Virus record (IMG/VR): IMGVR_UViG_3300046167_000434 | Location: 1 to 32,222 of that record | From: a virus | Reading direction: 5' to 3' (one strand) | DNA: 32,222 nt | Part shown: positions 17,509-24,223 of the stretch, piece by piece | Layout of the letters: each line of letters opens with the position of its first letter | Numbering within the stretch: the first letter of the stretch is position 1 | Translations under genes and position numbers: made by a program | Notes under the pieces: model-generated | Database searches by the model: none | Told to the model about the DNA's origin: nothing | What the model saw: the letters and a program-made list of their open reading frames with translations, nothing else

Positions 17509-18013
17509 CGCTCAAGAAGAACAGGCAGCTACAGTTGGCGACTTCGGTTCTAACAACCAGCAAAGTGCCGAGAGCATTGATAACAGGACTACTACGACAG
17601 TTACTCAAGAAGGCGCTGTAGTCAATACGGCTGTAGCCCCTAGCTCACCTGCGTATAATCAGGACGTTTGCGTATTCTCTGGTGGGGCTGGCGTACAGAC
17701 TCAGATGTTTGGGCTTGCGATTGGAAGCCCCATTCGCGATAATAACTGTGAGCTATTGAAGCTCAGTAAGCAGCTACAGGCATTAGGCTTGAAAGTGGGG
17801 GCTGTATCTATAATGTGCCAAGATCACCGAGTATGGTGGGCATTATTTGAATCGGGTACACCCTGCCCCACTAATCAAGGACTAATTGGACAAGATGCTT
17901 ACACCTTCTACAAGAATCGCCCTGACGCTGTCCCTGATCGCCCTGTCGTTTACCGCGAAAAGCCAGACAGAGCTGCAAGATCACACAGCCGTAATAAACT
18001 CCCTCATCGGTGA
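17399..18013 (+). CDS. Secreted phage protein overlapping two neighbours (lysis-type region)
   Basis: A 204-residue protein starting at ATG 17399 behind a strong GGAG seven bases upstream. Its first 110 bases overlap the XhlA-like gene in another frame. A signal peptide is visible (KRSLLARLHLVFLLSLLSNL, cleavage probably after SNA). The mature part has four Cys in VCVFSGG, NNCELLKLSKQL, SIMCQDHRVWWALF and TPCPTN. The last about 40 residues are Arg/Pro-rich and overlap the next gene. A periplasmic protein of phage lysis regions is likely, but the function is not known. Confidence 0.6.
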   Translation: MIDWKNSMTRSVAYIKRSLLARLHLVFLLSLLSNLSNAQEEQAATVGDFGSNNQQSAESIDNRTTTTVTQEGAVVNTAVAPSSPAYNQDVCVFSGGAGVQTQMFGLAIGSPIRDNNCELLKLSKQLQALGLKVGAVSIMCQDHRVWWALFESGTPCPTNQGLIGQDAYTFYKNRPDAVPDRPVVYREKPDRAARSHSRNKLPHR

Positions 18014-18680
18014 AGGAGCTAACAATTTCATCTCGCAAATGGCTGAAAATATGGTCACTGGTGCTAGTGTCATCGTTGACCCCGACACTGGTGTCGAATA
18101 CCACGTTACTCAACAGCAGCTTGATGCCTTTAATGCTGCCTATGATCTTGCCCTACAACAATCCACTCAAGAGCACCTTACTGGTCTGTTAATACAAGAC
18201 CAGATAATCGGTCAGCAAGTCGAGTTCGAGAATCAAAAAGATGCAATGATAGAGGAAGCAGAGCAAATGGCTGCTGTTACCGCTATCGCTGCCGAGATAG
18301 AAGTTGCCGATGAGTCAACTAAGATCGGTATGGAAAAGTATGCTACAGATAACGACCTGAGATCAATAAAACAAGAAACGCGCGACAAGTACGCAGCCAG
18401 TATAGAAGGAATGGTTGTGGCTAGTCGTACAAAAAATATGCTTGAACAGTATGCAGGGGCGATAATTGAATCAACGACCTTTGTCACACAGGCTTCCGAT
18501 ACTGTTCAGGCATTCTACGATTCCGCATCTGTGCAAATAGACCAGATGTATTTAGACCAGCTTAACGTAGCTTGGGCTGGTGAAGTCGTAGGTGTAGAGA
18601 ATGAGTTTTGGCTCGTAAATACAAATATGCAGGGTGAGTTCTACCCTATCCCAGATCACAATATAGAGATGTTACCGTAA
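17895..18680 (+). CDS. Secreted helical protein, unknown
   Basis: A 261-residue protein from ATG 17895; an in-frame TTG at 17886 would add three residues. It begins with a clear signal peptide (TRIALTLSLIALSFTAKS). The mature protein is almost wholly helical and Ala/Glu/Gln-rich, and ends acidic with aromatic residues (ENEFWLVNTNMQGEFYPIPD). Its first about 119 bases overlap the preceding gene in another frame. It is not recognised; a virion internal or periplasmic protein is possible. Its stop overlaps the next start (TAATG). Confidence 0.6.
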   Translation: MLTPSTRIALTLSLIALSFTAKSQTELQDHTAVINSLIGEGANNFISQMAENMVTGASVIVDPDTGVEYHVTQQQLDAFNAAYDLALQQSTQEHLTGLLIQDQIIGQQVEFENQKDAMIEEAEQMAAVTAIAAEIEVADESTKIGMEKYATDNDLRSIKQETRDKYAASIEGMVVASRTKNMLEQYAGAIIESTTFVTQASDTVQAFYDSASVQIDQMYLDQLNVAWAGEVVGVENEFWLVNTNMQGEFYPIPDHNIEMLP

Positions 18681-19075
18681 TGAAAGCAGAACAAATAAGC
18701 ACTTGGATTGGAATAGCTACTGCCTTCGCTGGTGTTATAGCCTCGTTTGTTACAATGGAAACTAAGCTAGAAGCCCTAGAAGGCAAGATGGCTGAGATTT
18801 ATAATGTCGAAGAAATACGCAGTTTAGAGAAGCGTTTGACAACCTTAGAGGTAACGCAGTCTAATAGCGATATAGGGCATATCCAAGCAACCATAGCGAC
18901 AATTGAGGGGAACATTAAAAATGTTGAAACAAAGATTAGTGGAATCAAAGAAACAGATACAAGTGAAATTCAAAGCGGCGTTCGCGTCAATAAAAGCCGA
19001 ATACGCGATATGGAAAGCAAAATTGAAAGGATTATTGATAAGATTGAAAGAAGCAGTAAAAATCCGCTAGGTTAA
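18680..19075 (+). CDS. Membrane-anchored coiled-coil protein (spanin-like layout)
   Basis: A 131-residue protein with an N-terminal membrane segment at about 7-25 (STWIGIATAFAGVIASFVTM). A long coiled coil follows (TKLEALEGKMAEI, IRSLEKRLTTLEV, RIRDMESKIERIIDKIERSS). This is the layout of inner-membrane spanin subunits (Rz-like) and some holins. No outer-membrane lipoprotein partner with a lipobox was found overlapping it, so the spanin role is tentative. Confidence 0.55.
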   Translation: MKAEQISTWIGIATAFAGVIASFVTMETKLEALEGKMAEIYNVEEIRSLEKRLTTLEVTQSNSDIGHIQATIATIEGNIKNVETKISGIKETDTSEIQSGVRVNKSRIRDMESKIERIIDKIERSSKNPLG

Positions 19076-19079
19076 TACT

Positions 19080-19367
19080 ATGGCTACTAAAGACCCAAGA
19101 TTGACTAAGAATCGCTTAGAAGGTTTCAACAAACCAAAGCGTACTCCTAATCACCCAACTAAATCTCACGTTGTACTTGCTAAAACAGGAAGTGAGACTA
19201 AACTTATTAGATTCGGTGAGCAAGGCGCTAAAACTGCTGGCGCACCTAAGAAGGGTGAGTCAGATAAGATGAAAGCTAAACGAGCTTCATTCAAAGCCCG
19301 ACACGCTAAGAATATAGCCAAGGGTAAGATGAGTGCAGCTTACTGGGCAGATAAGGTTAAATGGTAA
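19080..19367 (+). CDS. Very basic small phage protein (DUF6321-like)
   Basis: A 95-residue protein, rich in Lys and Arg, with the end motif RASFKARHAKNIAKGKMSAA followed by YWADKVKW. This pattern recurs in phages from aquatic samples and is remembered as a DUF family without known function. It is first in a run of four Lys-rich genes. DNA binding or packaging with the genome is plausible but not shown. The ATG follows TAGGTTAATACT. Confidence 0.65.
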   Translation: MATKDPRLTKNRLEGFNKPKRTPNHPTKSHVVLAKTGSETKLIRFGEQGAKTAGAPKKGESDKMKAKRASFKARHAKNIAKGKMSAAYWADKVKW

Positions 19368-19591
19368 TGGCTAAATTCAGAAAAGTAGCAAAAGATAAAA
19401 AAACAGGCGTTGCTAAGAAGTACCTGTCAGGAGCTAAGAATAAAGCCAAGAAAGCCGCAGAGATTAAACGCACTGCTAAAAAATATGCTGCTGGTGAATA
19501 CATTGACCTAAAAGCAGTTGAGAAATCGAGGACTGGAAAAGATGGCAGCAAAAAAAGCACCGCCAAGAAAACCACTAAGCGCAAGCGTTAA
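19367..19591 (+). CDS. Very basic small phage protein (Lys/Ala-rich)
   Basis: A 74-residue protein. The start at 19367 overlaps the preceding stop (TAATG); an ATG at 19361 in the same frame would add two residues. About a third of residues are Lys or Arg (KVAKDKKTGVAKKYLSGAKN, then IKRTAKKYAAGEY). The KKYLSGAKN motif recurs in small phage proteins of unknown role (DUF5872-like, from memory). The C-terminus is a pure Lys/Thr/Arg tail, like histone H1 or bacterial nucleoid tails. Confidence 0.62.
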   Translation: MAKFRKVAKDKKTGVAKKYLSGAKNKAKKAAEIKRTAKKYAAGEYIDLKAVEKSRTGKDGSKKSTAKKTTKRKR

Positions 19592-19805
19592 AGCAACTCT
19601 AAAGAAAAAGGCAGAGGGTTCAAAGTTTACCCCCAGCCAGCTAGAGAAGGTTTATCGTAGAGGTCAAGGCGCATATCTTTCTGGTGGCTCTCGCAATGTA
19701 CCTATGTCAGCTTGGGCTATGGGCAGAGTTAATAGTTTTGTATCAGGTAAGGGTGGCGCTAGAAAGGCTGATGCAGATATAGCTAAGAAGTCTAAAAAGA
19801 AATAA
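19542..19805 (+). CDS. Small basic phage protein (DUF5824-like)
   Basis: An 87-residue protein from ATG 19542, overlapping the preceding gene by 50 bases in another frame. An upstream in-frame TTG (19518) is less likely. Conserved elements are LSASVKATLKKKAEGS, KVYRRGQGAYLSGGSRNVPM and AWAMGRVNSFVSG, a family of unknown function common in aquatic phages. It ends KKSKKK. The basic character and dense overlap tie it to the two preceding genes. Confidence 0.65.
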   Translation: MAAKKAPPRKPLSASVKATLKKKAEGSKFTPSQLEKVYRRGQGAYLSGGSRNVPMSAWAMGRVNSFVSGKGGARKADADIAKKSKKK

Positions 19806-19832
19806 TCTTTAAGCAATCCCAAGGGGGGAGTT

Positions 19833-20987
19833 ATGGAAAAGAAGCTATTAGATTACTGTACTACGGACAAGCAGCGAGAAGTAATAAAGTTATATTTAGA
19901 GGGCGTATCAGAGCATAAAAGCGCAGCAAAGCTAGGCGTATCAAGGTCTTGCGTTCAATCACACAAGCGCATAGTAATACGGCGAGCAGCAGGTCAAGGC
20001 TACTCACCCAACCACGATATGATTCACACTGCTCCATCTACCCACCTAGTCAAAGGCACTTCAACACTCTATTCAGAAGATGGTCAGGTCAAAGCCCAGT
20101 GGGTAAAGACCAACTTAAAGCAAGAAGATCAAATACAAAGCATTAAAAACGCCCTCGATGAGTTCCTCGAAGACCACAAAAACAAATCACCCAAGATACC
20201 TAAACCAAAGAAAAAGCTGAAAGATCAAGAGCTTGCTGTAGTCAATATCGGTGATGCTCACTTTGGTATGCTGGCTCACGATGACATCTCTGGTGATAAT
20301 TACGACTGTAAGATTGCTGCAAGCCGCCACAAAGAAGTATTTATGCGTCTAATGAACAATGCGCCCGAATGCGACACAATCGTAATTAATCAGCTAGGCG
20401 ATTACTACCACGCCGATACTTACACAGGAACAACCACTAAAGGCACTCCACTGGACACTGATGGCCGCCTGGAGCACGTTTTCCTAATAGGGCTTGAAGT
20501 TATGTCCTTTATCGTAGAGGAGGCTCTAAAGCGTTTTAACAAGGTTATAGTGCGTCACTGTCGCGGAAATCACGATGCGATTACCTCTATGGCTCTCAAG
20601 GCTCAACAACAAGCCTATTGGCGCAACAATAAAAGAGTTACAATAGAAATGTCACCTGCTGTATGCTGGGTGTACCAACACGGCAAAACAGCCTTTATGG
20701 TTACTCACGGTGACACTATTAAACACGCTAAAATGGCTGAGTATTTTGCAGCCAGATACCCAGAGGAGTGGGGGGCAAGCACGCATAGAATGTGTTGGCA
20801 CGGCCACATACACAGTAAGCAAATTAGCCGCGAAACCTATGGGCAAACAGTAACCGAGAGCTTTGCAGGTCTACCGCCATCTGATGCTTGGCACGATTCT
20901 AGCGGCTATGTAAGTGGACAATCAATGTGCTTACTTGTCCTAGATAAAGAGAAGGGTGAGGTAAGGCGGTCAACTGAGAGGTTATAA
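19833..20987 (+). CDS. Helix-turn-helix plus calcineurin-like metallophosphoesterase
   Basis: A 384-residue two-domain protein behind a very strong ribosome binding site (AGGGGGGAG). Residues about 10-50 form a LuxR-type helix-turn-helix (DKQREVIKLYLEGVSEHKSA, GVSRSCVQSHKR). A Lys/Pro-rich linker (118-130) leads to a metallophosphoesterase domain with all metal motifs: GDAHFG (140-145), GDYYH (189-193), RGNHD (244-248), THGD (291-294) and GHIHS (324-328). The family hydrolyses phosphodiesters with two metal ions. The fused DNA-binding domain suggests a DNA substrate or DNA-targeted nuclease. Its place among late genes is unusual. Confidence 0.8.
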   Translation: MEKKLLDYCTTDKQREVIKLYLEGVSEHKSAAKLGVSRSCVQSHKRIVIRRAAGQGYSPNHDMIHTAPSTHLVKGTSTLYSEDGQVKAQWVKTNLKQEDQIQSIKNALDEFLEDHKNKSPKIPKPKKKLKDQELAVVNIGDAHFGMLAHDDISGDNYDCKIAASRHKEVFMRLMNNAPECDTIVINQLGDYYHADTYTGTTTKGTPLDTDGRLEHVFLIGLEVMSFIVEEALKRFNKVIVRHCRGNHDAITSMALKAQQQAYWRNNKRVTIEMSPAVCWVYQHGKTAFMVTHGDTIKHAKMAEYFAARYPEEWGASTHRMCWHGHIHSKQISRETYGQTVTESFAGLPPSDAWHDSSGYVSGQSMCLLVLDKEKGEVRRSTERL

Positions 20988-21190
20988 TGTCCGATGTCAA
21001 AGATTTAACACAGCATAATAACTATAGCTACCGAAATGCAGCTACAGATGACTTCTATAACGATATAATTGCGTTGATTGACGAATACGCAGAGCAGGGA
21101 CTATTAACCTACGGTGAGATTGTAGGCGCTATGGAATGGGCTAAAACAACATTAATTATTAGTAATACTGAGATTGAGGAGATAGAGTAA
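20987..21190 (+). CDS. Small acidic protein, unknown
   Basis: A 67-residue, acidic, helical protein (NDIIALIDEYAEQGLLTYGE, IVGAMEWAKTTLI). It starts in a TAATG overlap with the metallophosphoesterase gene and ends in a TAATG overlap with the next tiny basic gene, so it is embedded in a coupled series. Not recognised. Confidence 0.6.
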   Translation: MSDVKDLTQHNNYSYRNAATDDFYNDIIALIDEYAEQGLLTYGEIVGAMEWAKTTLIISNTEIEEIE

Positions 21191-21288
21191 TGCCACAAGG
21201 TAAAGGTACATACGGTTCTAAGGTTGGCCGCCCACCAGCGCCAAAGAAAAAGAAAGCTAAACCAATGAAGAAGGCTAAAAAGAAATGA
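21190..21288 (+). CDS. Tiny Lys-rich protein (MPQGKGTYG type)
   Basis: A 32-residue protein: MPQGKGTYGSKVGRPPAPKK, then a Lys-rich tail. The start overlaps the preceding stop (TAATG) and the stop overlaps the holin start (ATGA), strong evidence that it is translated. The GKGTYGSKVGRPP core with an AT-hook-like GRP recurs as a tiny gene in many aquatic phages. It is the fourth very basic product in this part of the genome. Confidence 0.7.
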   Translation: MPQGKGTYGSKVGRPPAPKKKKAKPMKKAKKK

Positions 21289-21761
21289 ATTTTGGAGCAA
21301 TTAAGGGAATTATTGGTGCTGTTGCGCCTGTTCTTGGCACTGCGCTAGGTAGCCCTTTAGGTGGTGCTGCTGCATCTGCTATTGCTAAGGCTTTAGGTTG
21401 TAGTAATGACCCTAAAAGTATTGAAAAGGCGTTACAAACTGCGTCACCAGAGCAACTTGTCGAAGTTAAAAAAGCGGAGCTTGATTTTGAAAGTAAAATG
21501 GCAGAGCTGGAAGTTGACATCTTTGCATTGGAAGCGAAAGATGTACAAGACGCAAGAAAAGCCCATAAAGGAGATTGGACACCTAGAATTGTTGCCCTTG
21601 TCTCGCTTATCGGTTTTGTGGGCTATATCTTTCTTGTTACTATTCAGCCACCTGACGCTAATAGCGATACTATTGTTAGCCTTGTTTTAGGCTATATGGG
21701 CGGTGTTGTCTCGGCAATTACTTCATTTTACTTTGGCGCAAGTCACAAAAAAGATTCCTAA
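21285..21761 (+). CDS. Holin, 3-TM type (GTA_holin_3TM-like)
   Basis: A 158-residue membrane protein with a Gly/Ala-rich hydrophobic N-terminal segment (about 4-38, IGAVAPVLGTALGSPLGG) and a helical cytoplasmic linker (about 45-98). Two more membrane spans follow (about 103-122, IVALVSLIGFVGYIFLVT; about 130-151, IVSLVLGYMGGVVSAITSFY), then a basic end. This is the layout of three-helix holins of gene-transfer-agent type, which open the inner membrane at lysis. It lies immediately before the lysozyme, which lacks a signal peptide and so needs a holin. Confidence 0.78.
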   Translation: MNFGAIKGIIGAVAPVLGTALGSPLGGAAASAIAKALGCSNDPKSIEKALQTASPEQLVEVKKAELDFESKMAELEVDIFALEAKDVQDARKAHKGDWTPRIVALVSLIGFVGYIFLVTIQPPDANSDTIVSLVLGYMGGVVSAITSFYFGASHKKDS

Positions 21762-21801
21762 TTTTTGGGAGCTTTTCTATTAGATTTTGGGAGCTTTTCC
21801 A
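21760..21801 (+). repeat. Two copies of a TTTTGGGAG leader motif before the lysozyme
   Basis: ATTTTTGGGAGCTTTTCTATTAG and the similar ATTTTGGGAGCTTTTCCATTG lie in tandem, with their GGGAG cores 22 bases apart (21767 and 21789). The second copy supplies the Shine-Dalgarno for the lysozyme TTG at 21802. Related motifs occur before terL (611) and in a four-copy array at 29421. Confidence 0.7.
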
Positions 21802-22224
21802 TTGATTAATAAAGAACGATTAACTAAACAATTAATAATTCACGAAGGTTTAAAGTTAGAGCCGTATCAATGCACTGCGGGCAAGCTCACAATCGGCGTA
21901 GGGCGTAACCTAGATGATGTCGGTATATCAAAAGAGGAAGCCACCTACCTGTTAGAGAATGATATTGCTCGCGTTGCTGGGCAGTGCTGGTCTAACTTTG
22001 AGTGGTTCGCTGAATTGTCGCCAGAGCGTAAAGAGGCGATCATCAACCTAGTATTTAATATGGGGTTGTCGAAGTTTAAGCAATTTAAAAAGACCATCGC
22101 TTACATTGAGGAAGGTGAATTCGATTTAGCGGGAAGTGAGTTACTTAATAGCCGATACGCCGACCAAGTAGGTCAGCGAGCTATTGATGTTGCTAATCAG
22201 TTGGCTGGCAGTTCAGAAAAGTAA
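21802..22224 (+). CDS. Endolysin, T4 lysozyme family (GH24)
   Basis: A 140-residue muramidase. TTG 21802 is chosen because GGGAG lies 8 bases upstream; an in-frame TTG at 21787 would add five residues. The catalytic region reads IIHEGLKLEPYQCTAGKLTI: E15, then C24 where T4 lysozyme has Asp20, then T30. The E-8-C-5-T spacing is preserved, and the Asp-to-Cys variant is a known active form in this family. The rest (INLVFNMGLSKFKQFKKTIA, and SRYADQVGQRA) fits GH24. No signal peptide is present, so release depends on the holin. Its 3' end overlaps the convergent nuclease-like gene by 32 bases. Confidence 0.85.
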   Translation: MINKERLTKQLIIHEGLKLEPYQCTAGKLTIGVGRNLDDVGISKEEATYLLENDIARVAGQCWSNFEWFAELSPERKEAIINLVFNMGLSKFKQFKKTIAYIEEGEFDLAGSELLNSRYADQVGQRAIDVANQLAGSSEK

Positions 22225-22621
22225 ACTGGTCTATACTGTAATGCGCCATAGGCTGTATGTCATCGGGTCTGCCTCGATCTGTACGGCCTTCCACGGTTAT
22301 CTTGTCGGGCTTACTGTCTAAGCTCACCCAGCCTATTCTATCGTTCCACTCAACCATAAAGAATGACGGATAGCCGAACCTGAGCATATCTTTAGCCTTT
22401 ATTATCTTATTGAATGGAATGATTGTTGTCGGGAATTTATCGTAGTGGAAGTGTCGCTTCTTAACCTCAACAAAGCCGACTATCTGACCTTTACGCAACA
22501 TAGCGAAGTCTAGAACGTAATGCGGCGGGATTTTCTTTGCTTGGCACTTCCAAGCCCTACAGGCGTGAGCGATTATTCTATCTTCGTTAGGGTCGTCTTT
22601 ATAGTGGCTGGCGTATCTCAT
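22193..22621 (-). CDS. Putative PD-(D/E)XK-type nuclease
   Basis: A 142-residue protein, last of the leftward operon. The segment YVLDFAMLRKGQIVGFVEVK carries the D...E-x-K pattern of restriction-endonuclease-like folds: an Asp, then a hairpin, then FVEVK. Further conserved-looking parts are FPTTIIPFNKIIKAKDMLRF and YPSFFMVEWNDRIGWV. It could act on recombination or packaging intermediates. The start ATG overlaps the stop of the upstream small gene (ATGA). The 3' end runs 32 bases into the lysozyme gene on the other strand. Confidence 0.6.
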   Translation of the reverse strand: MRYASHYKDDPNEDRIIAHACRAWKCQAKKIPPHYVLDFAMLRKGQIVGFVEVKKRHFHYDKFPTTIIPFNKIIKAKDMLRFGYPSFFMVEWNDRIGWVSLDSKPDKITVEGRTDRGRPDDIQPMAHYSIDQFTFLNCQPTD

Positions 22622-22797
22622 TTAGTACGATACTCCGCGAAATCTTCCCATATGTAAGAGTCAATCTTAATCATCGCGTCATCAATTAACTTCTTCTTTT
22701 CTGTCACACTATCGCACTGGTACGCCATATAAAGTAAGAACCTGACCTCGCAAATATCTTTATAACTTTCACATCTATCTCTATTGGTTGGTTTCAT
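22618..22797 (-). CDS. Small protein, unknown
   Basis: A 59-residue protein (MKPTNRDRCESYKDICEVRF..., ending YIWEDFAEYRTK). Its ATG has GGGAG about 9 bases upstream, its stop overlaps the nuclease start in ATGA, and its 5' end overlaps ninB by 17 bases. These junctions make translation likely. It is helical and charged, and not recognised. Confidence 0.62.
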   Translation of the reverse strand: MKPTNRDRCESYKDICEVRFLLYMAYQCDSVTEKKKLIDDAMIKIDSYIWEDFAEYRTK

Positions 22798-23242
22798 CTT
22801 TTAATCTCCCGAATTCACCCATTGATTCAAGTAATAAACCTTTTTGTGCTGCGAACGCTTGAAACCACTCCATAAACATAAACATCTCGCCCTTGTCATA
22901 TCTACTGGTAGACCTTAAAACAAAAGCTGAGACGCCAGTATCTATATTAGTCACACGCTGGCATAGCCAGTCGTACTTCATATCACCGTAACAGGCTTGT
23001 TTGACAAGTAACTTAATAGAATCGGTATCGTCTTGAGTAATCTTCTTGAGGGGCTTATTAAGGCGCATTGCTGCGTACTCTCTAAACCATATGTGGAGTA
23101 AAGCATTTTGTGACAGCGACCTGTCTTTAACTTGCTTGATGGTGACTTTGAATAAGCCACCACCTTGCAGAGTCTCATCTAAATAGCTAACAAAATCATC
23201 AACAGTATCTTGGTTAGCTGGGTTAATTATAAATTCACGCAC
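22781..23242 (-). CDS. ninB: NinB-like recombination protein
   Basis: A 153-residue protein from GTG 23242, preceded by AGAAGG at good spacing and overlapping the upstream stop by eight bases. A longer reading from 23284 is open but overlaps the upstream gene by 50 bases. The core KVTIKQVKDRSLSQNALLHI is the NinB signature. It continues WFREYAAMRLNKPLKKITQD and RSTSRYDKGEMFMFMEWFQA. NinB (lambda Orf) binds single-stranded DNA and SSB and helps load recombinase or annealing proteins. This fits the Erf and SSB-like genes in the same operon. Confidence 0.8.
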   Translation of the reverse strand: MREFIINPANQDTVDDFVSYLDETLQGGGLFKVTIKQVKDRSLSQNALLHIWFREYAAMRLNKPLKKITQDDTDSIKLLVKQACYGDMKYDWLCQRVTNIDTGVSAFVLRSTSRYDKGEMFMFMEWFQAFAAQKGLLLESMGEFGRLKDETNQ

Positions 23243-23603
23243 CTTTACGCACCTTCTTTGCTTTGCGTTTATAGTGGCGGTCATTCAACTTTCTAAAAAT
23301 GACATCACCGCAGTACAGGTCATAACAGATATTCTTTTTGTTATCTGCAACCCTGCACAATTGGTCTTCGGTAAATCCATTCCTTAGTGCAAACATAACA
23401 AGAGTCCCATAGGCGTTTAACCTATGGAAATCTCTAATGTTATCTCTGACTTCAGACAGCCTCATTTTTTCACCAAACATTGAGGTTTGTATTTTCCAAG
23501 GGTCAAACTTATCGCCTGTCCCCAAAGAGTCCACTCGCAAATCGCCATACATTCCAGCGGGTGCGCCTGTAATACCTGTTGTTGCCTGAGCTGTATATTT
23601 CAT
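23235..23603 (-). CDS. Early protein, unknown
   Basis: A 122-residue protein with a small-residue N-terminus (TTGITGAPAGMYGDLRVDSL) and a helical, positively charged C-terminal half ending in a KRKAKKVRKGA tail. It lies between the SSB-like gene and ninB, with an 8-base overlap onto the NinB start, so a role in replication or recombination is likely by context. No motif was recognised. Confidence 0.55.
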   Translation of the reverse strand: MKYTAQATTGITGAPAGMYGDLRVDSLGTGDKFDPWKIQTSMFGEKMRLSEVRDNIRDFHRLNAYGTLVMFALRNGFTEDQLCRVADNKKNICYDLYCGDVIFRKLNDRHYKRKAKKVRKGA

Positions 23604-23612
23604 AACTAATCC

Positions 23613-23891
23613 CTAAAATGGAATATCATCATCGAAGTCAATCGGTGCTGCCTGAGCTGGCTGCGTTTCCTGTGGCACTTGCTGCATAGTTTGCGCCTTC
23701 ACTTCATCTACCGCCTTAAAGCTAAACTTAACCGAGGGCGCTTTTGGATTGCCGTTAGGGTCGCGCTTCCAACCTGAAACATAATACTCAACCCCGCCCA
23801 CCATAGCTTTACCAGTGAAGTGTGGGTGTTTATCAGAAGCTCGGTCTTTGGCAGGCCATAGTGCGCCTTTGTTATTGTCATCGTATTGCAT
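23613..23891 (-). CDS. SSB-like protein with acidic DIPF C-terminus
   Basis: A 92-residue protein. Residues about 8-60 form a compact beta domain (GALWPAKDRASDKHPHFTGK, YYVSGWKRDPNGNPKAP, VKFSFK) resembling small OB-like or DUF736-like proteins. A Gln/Pro/Ala-rich linker then leads to the terminus DFDDDIPF. That tip is the hallmark by which single-stranded-DNA-binding proteins recruit replication and repair partners. The protein is half the size of typical SSBs. It lies among ninB and erf genes. Confidence 0.65.
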   Translation of the reverse strand: MQYDDNNKGALWPAKDRASDKHPHFTGKAMVGGVEYYVSGWKRDPNGNPKAPSVKFSFKAVDEVKAQTMQQVPQETQPAQAAPIDFDDDIPF

Positions 23892-23976
23892 AGTTATACT
23901 CTCTTTAGTTAATTAAAAGGTTTGCTGGTTGCTAGGTAACGCTGACCAGCAGCAGCGCAAGGAAGTGCTGCCTAGC
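23892..23976 (-). other. Structured intergenic region (interleaved inverted repeats)
   Basis: TGCTGGT (23923-23929) matches ACCAGCA (23945-23951). GCTAGG (23931-23936), inside that loop, matches CCTAGC (23971-23976) outside it. The interleaving allows a pseudoknot in the leftward transcript. Read leftward, the first hairpin is followed by AACCTTTTAATT, so weak attenuation is possible. Confidence 0.4.
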
Positions 23977-24223
23977 TGCGATTACGTCTAAATAAAGGGC
24001 TTTCCTGCTCAGGTATAAACCACTGAGCAACCTTAACCTTTGCGTCCCATCTGTTGTAGACACCGACCATTCTTGTCTCTACGGGTATTCCGTCTGCCCT
24101 TAGTTCTGATATTCGTGCGGTCGGATTCATAATACCTAAATCGCTCAGAGCCTCTAATCTTGTTAGAGTCTTACCTGATTCTAAGTGGTCTTTTATCAAG
24201 TCGTACTGGCTTGGATTATTCAT
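23972..24223 (-). CDS. Winged-helix DNA-binding protein
   Basis: An 83-residue protein with a typical phage winged-helix core: QYDLIKDHLESGKTLTRLEA, GIMNPTARISELRADGIPVE, then the wing (RMVGVYNRWDAKVKVAQWFI). Such small proteins act as regulators or replication accessories. Its start overlaps the upstream stop by one base. The gene's 3' end lies in the structured region before the SSB-like gene. Confidence 0.7.
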   Translation of the reverse strand: MNNPSQYDLIKDHLESGKTLTRLEALSDLGIMNPTARISELRADGIPVETRMVGVYNRWDAKVKVAQWFIPEQESPLFRRNRS

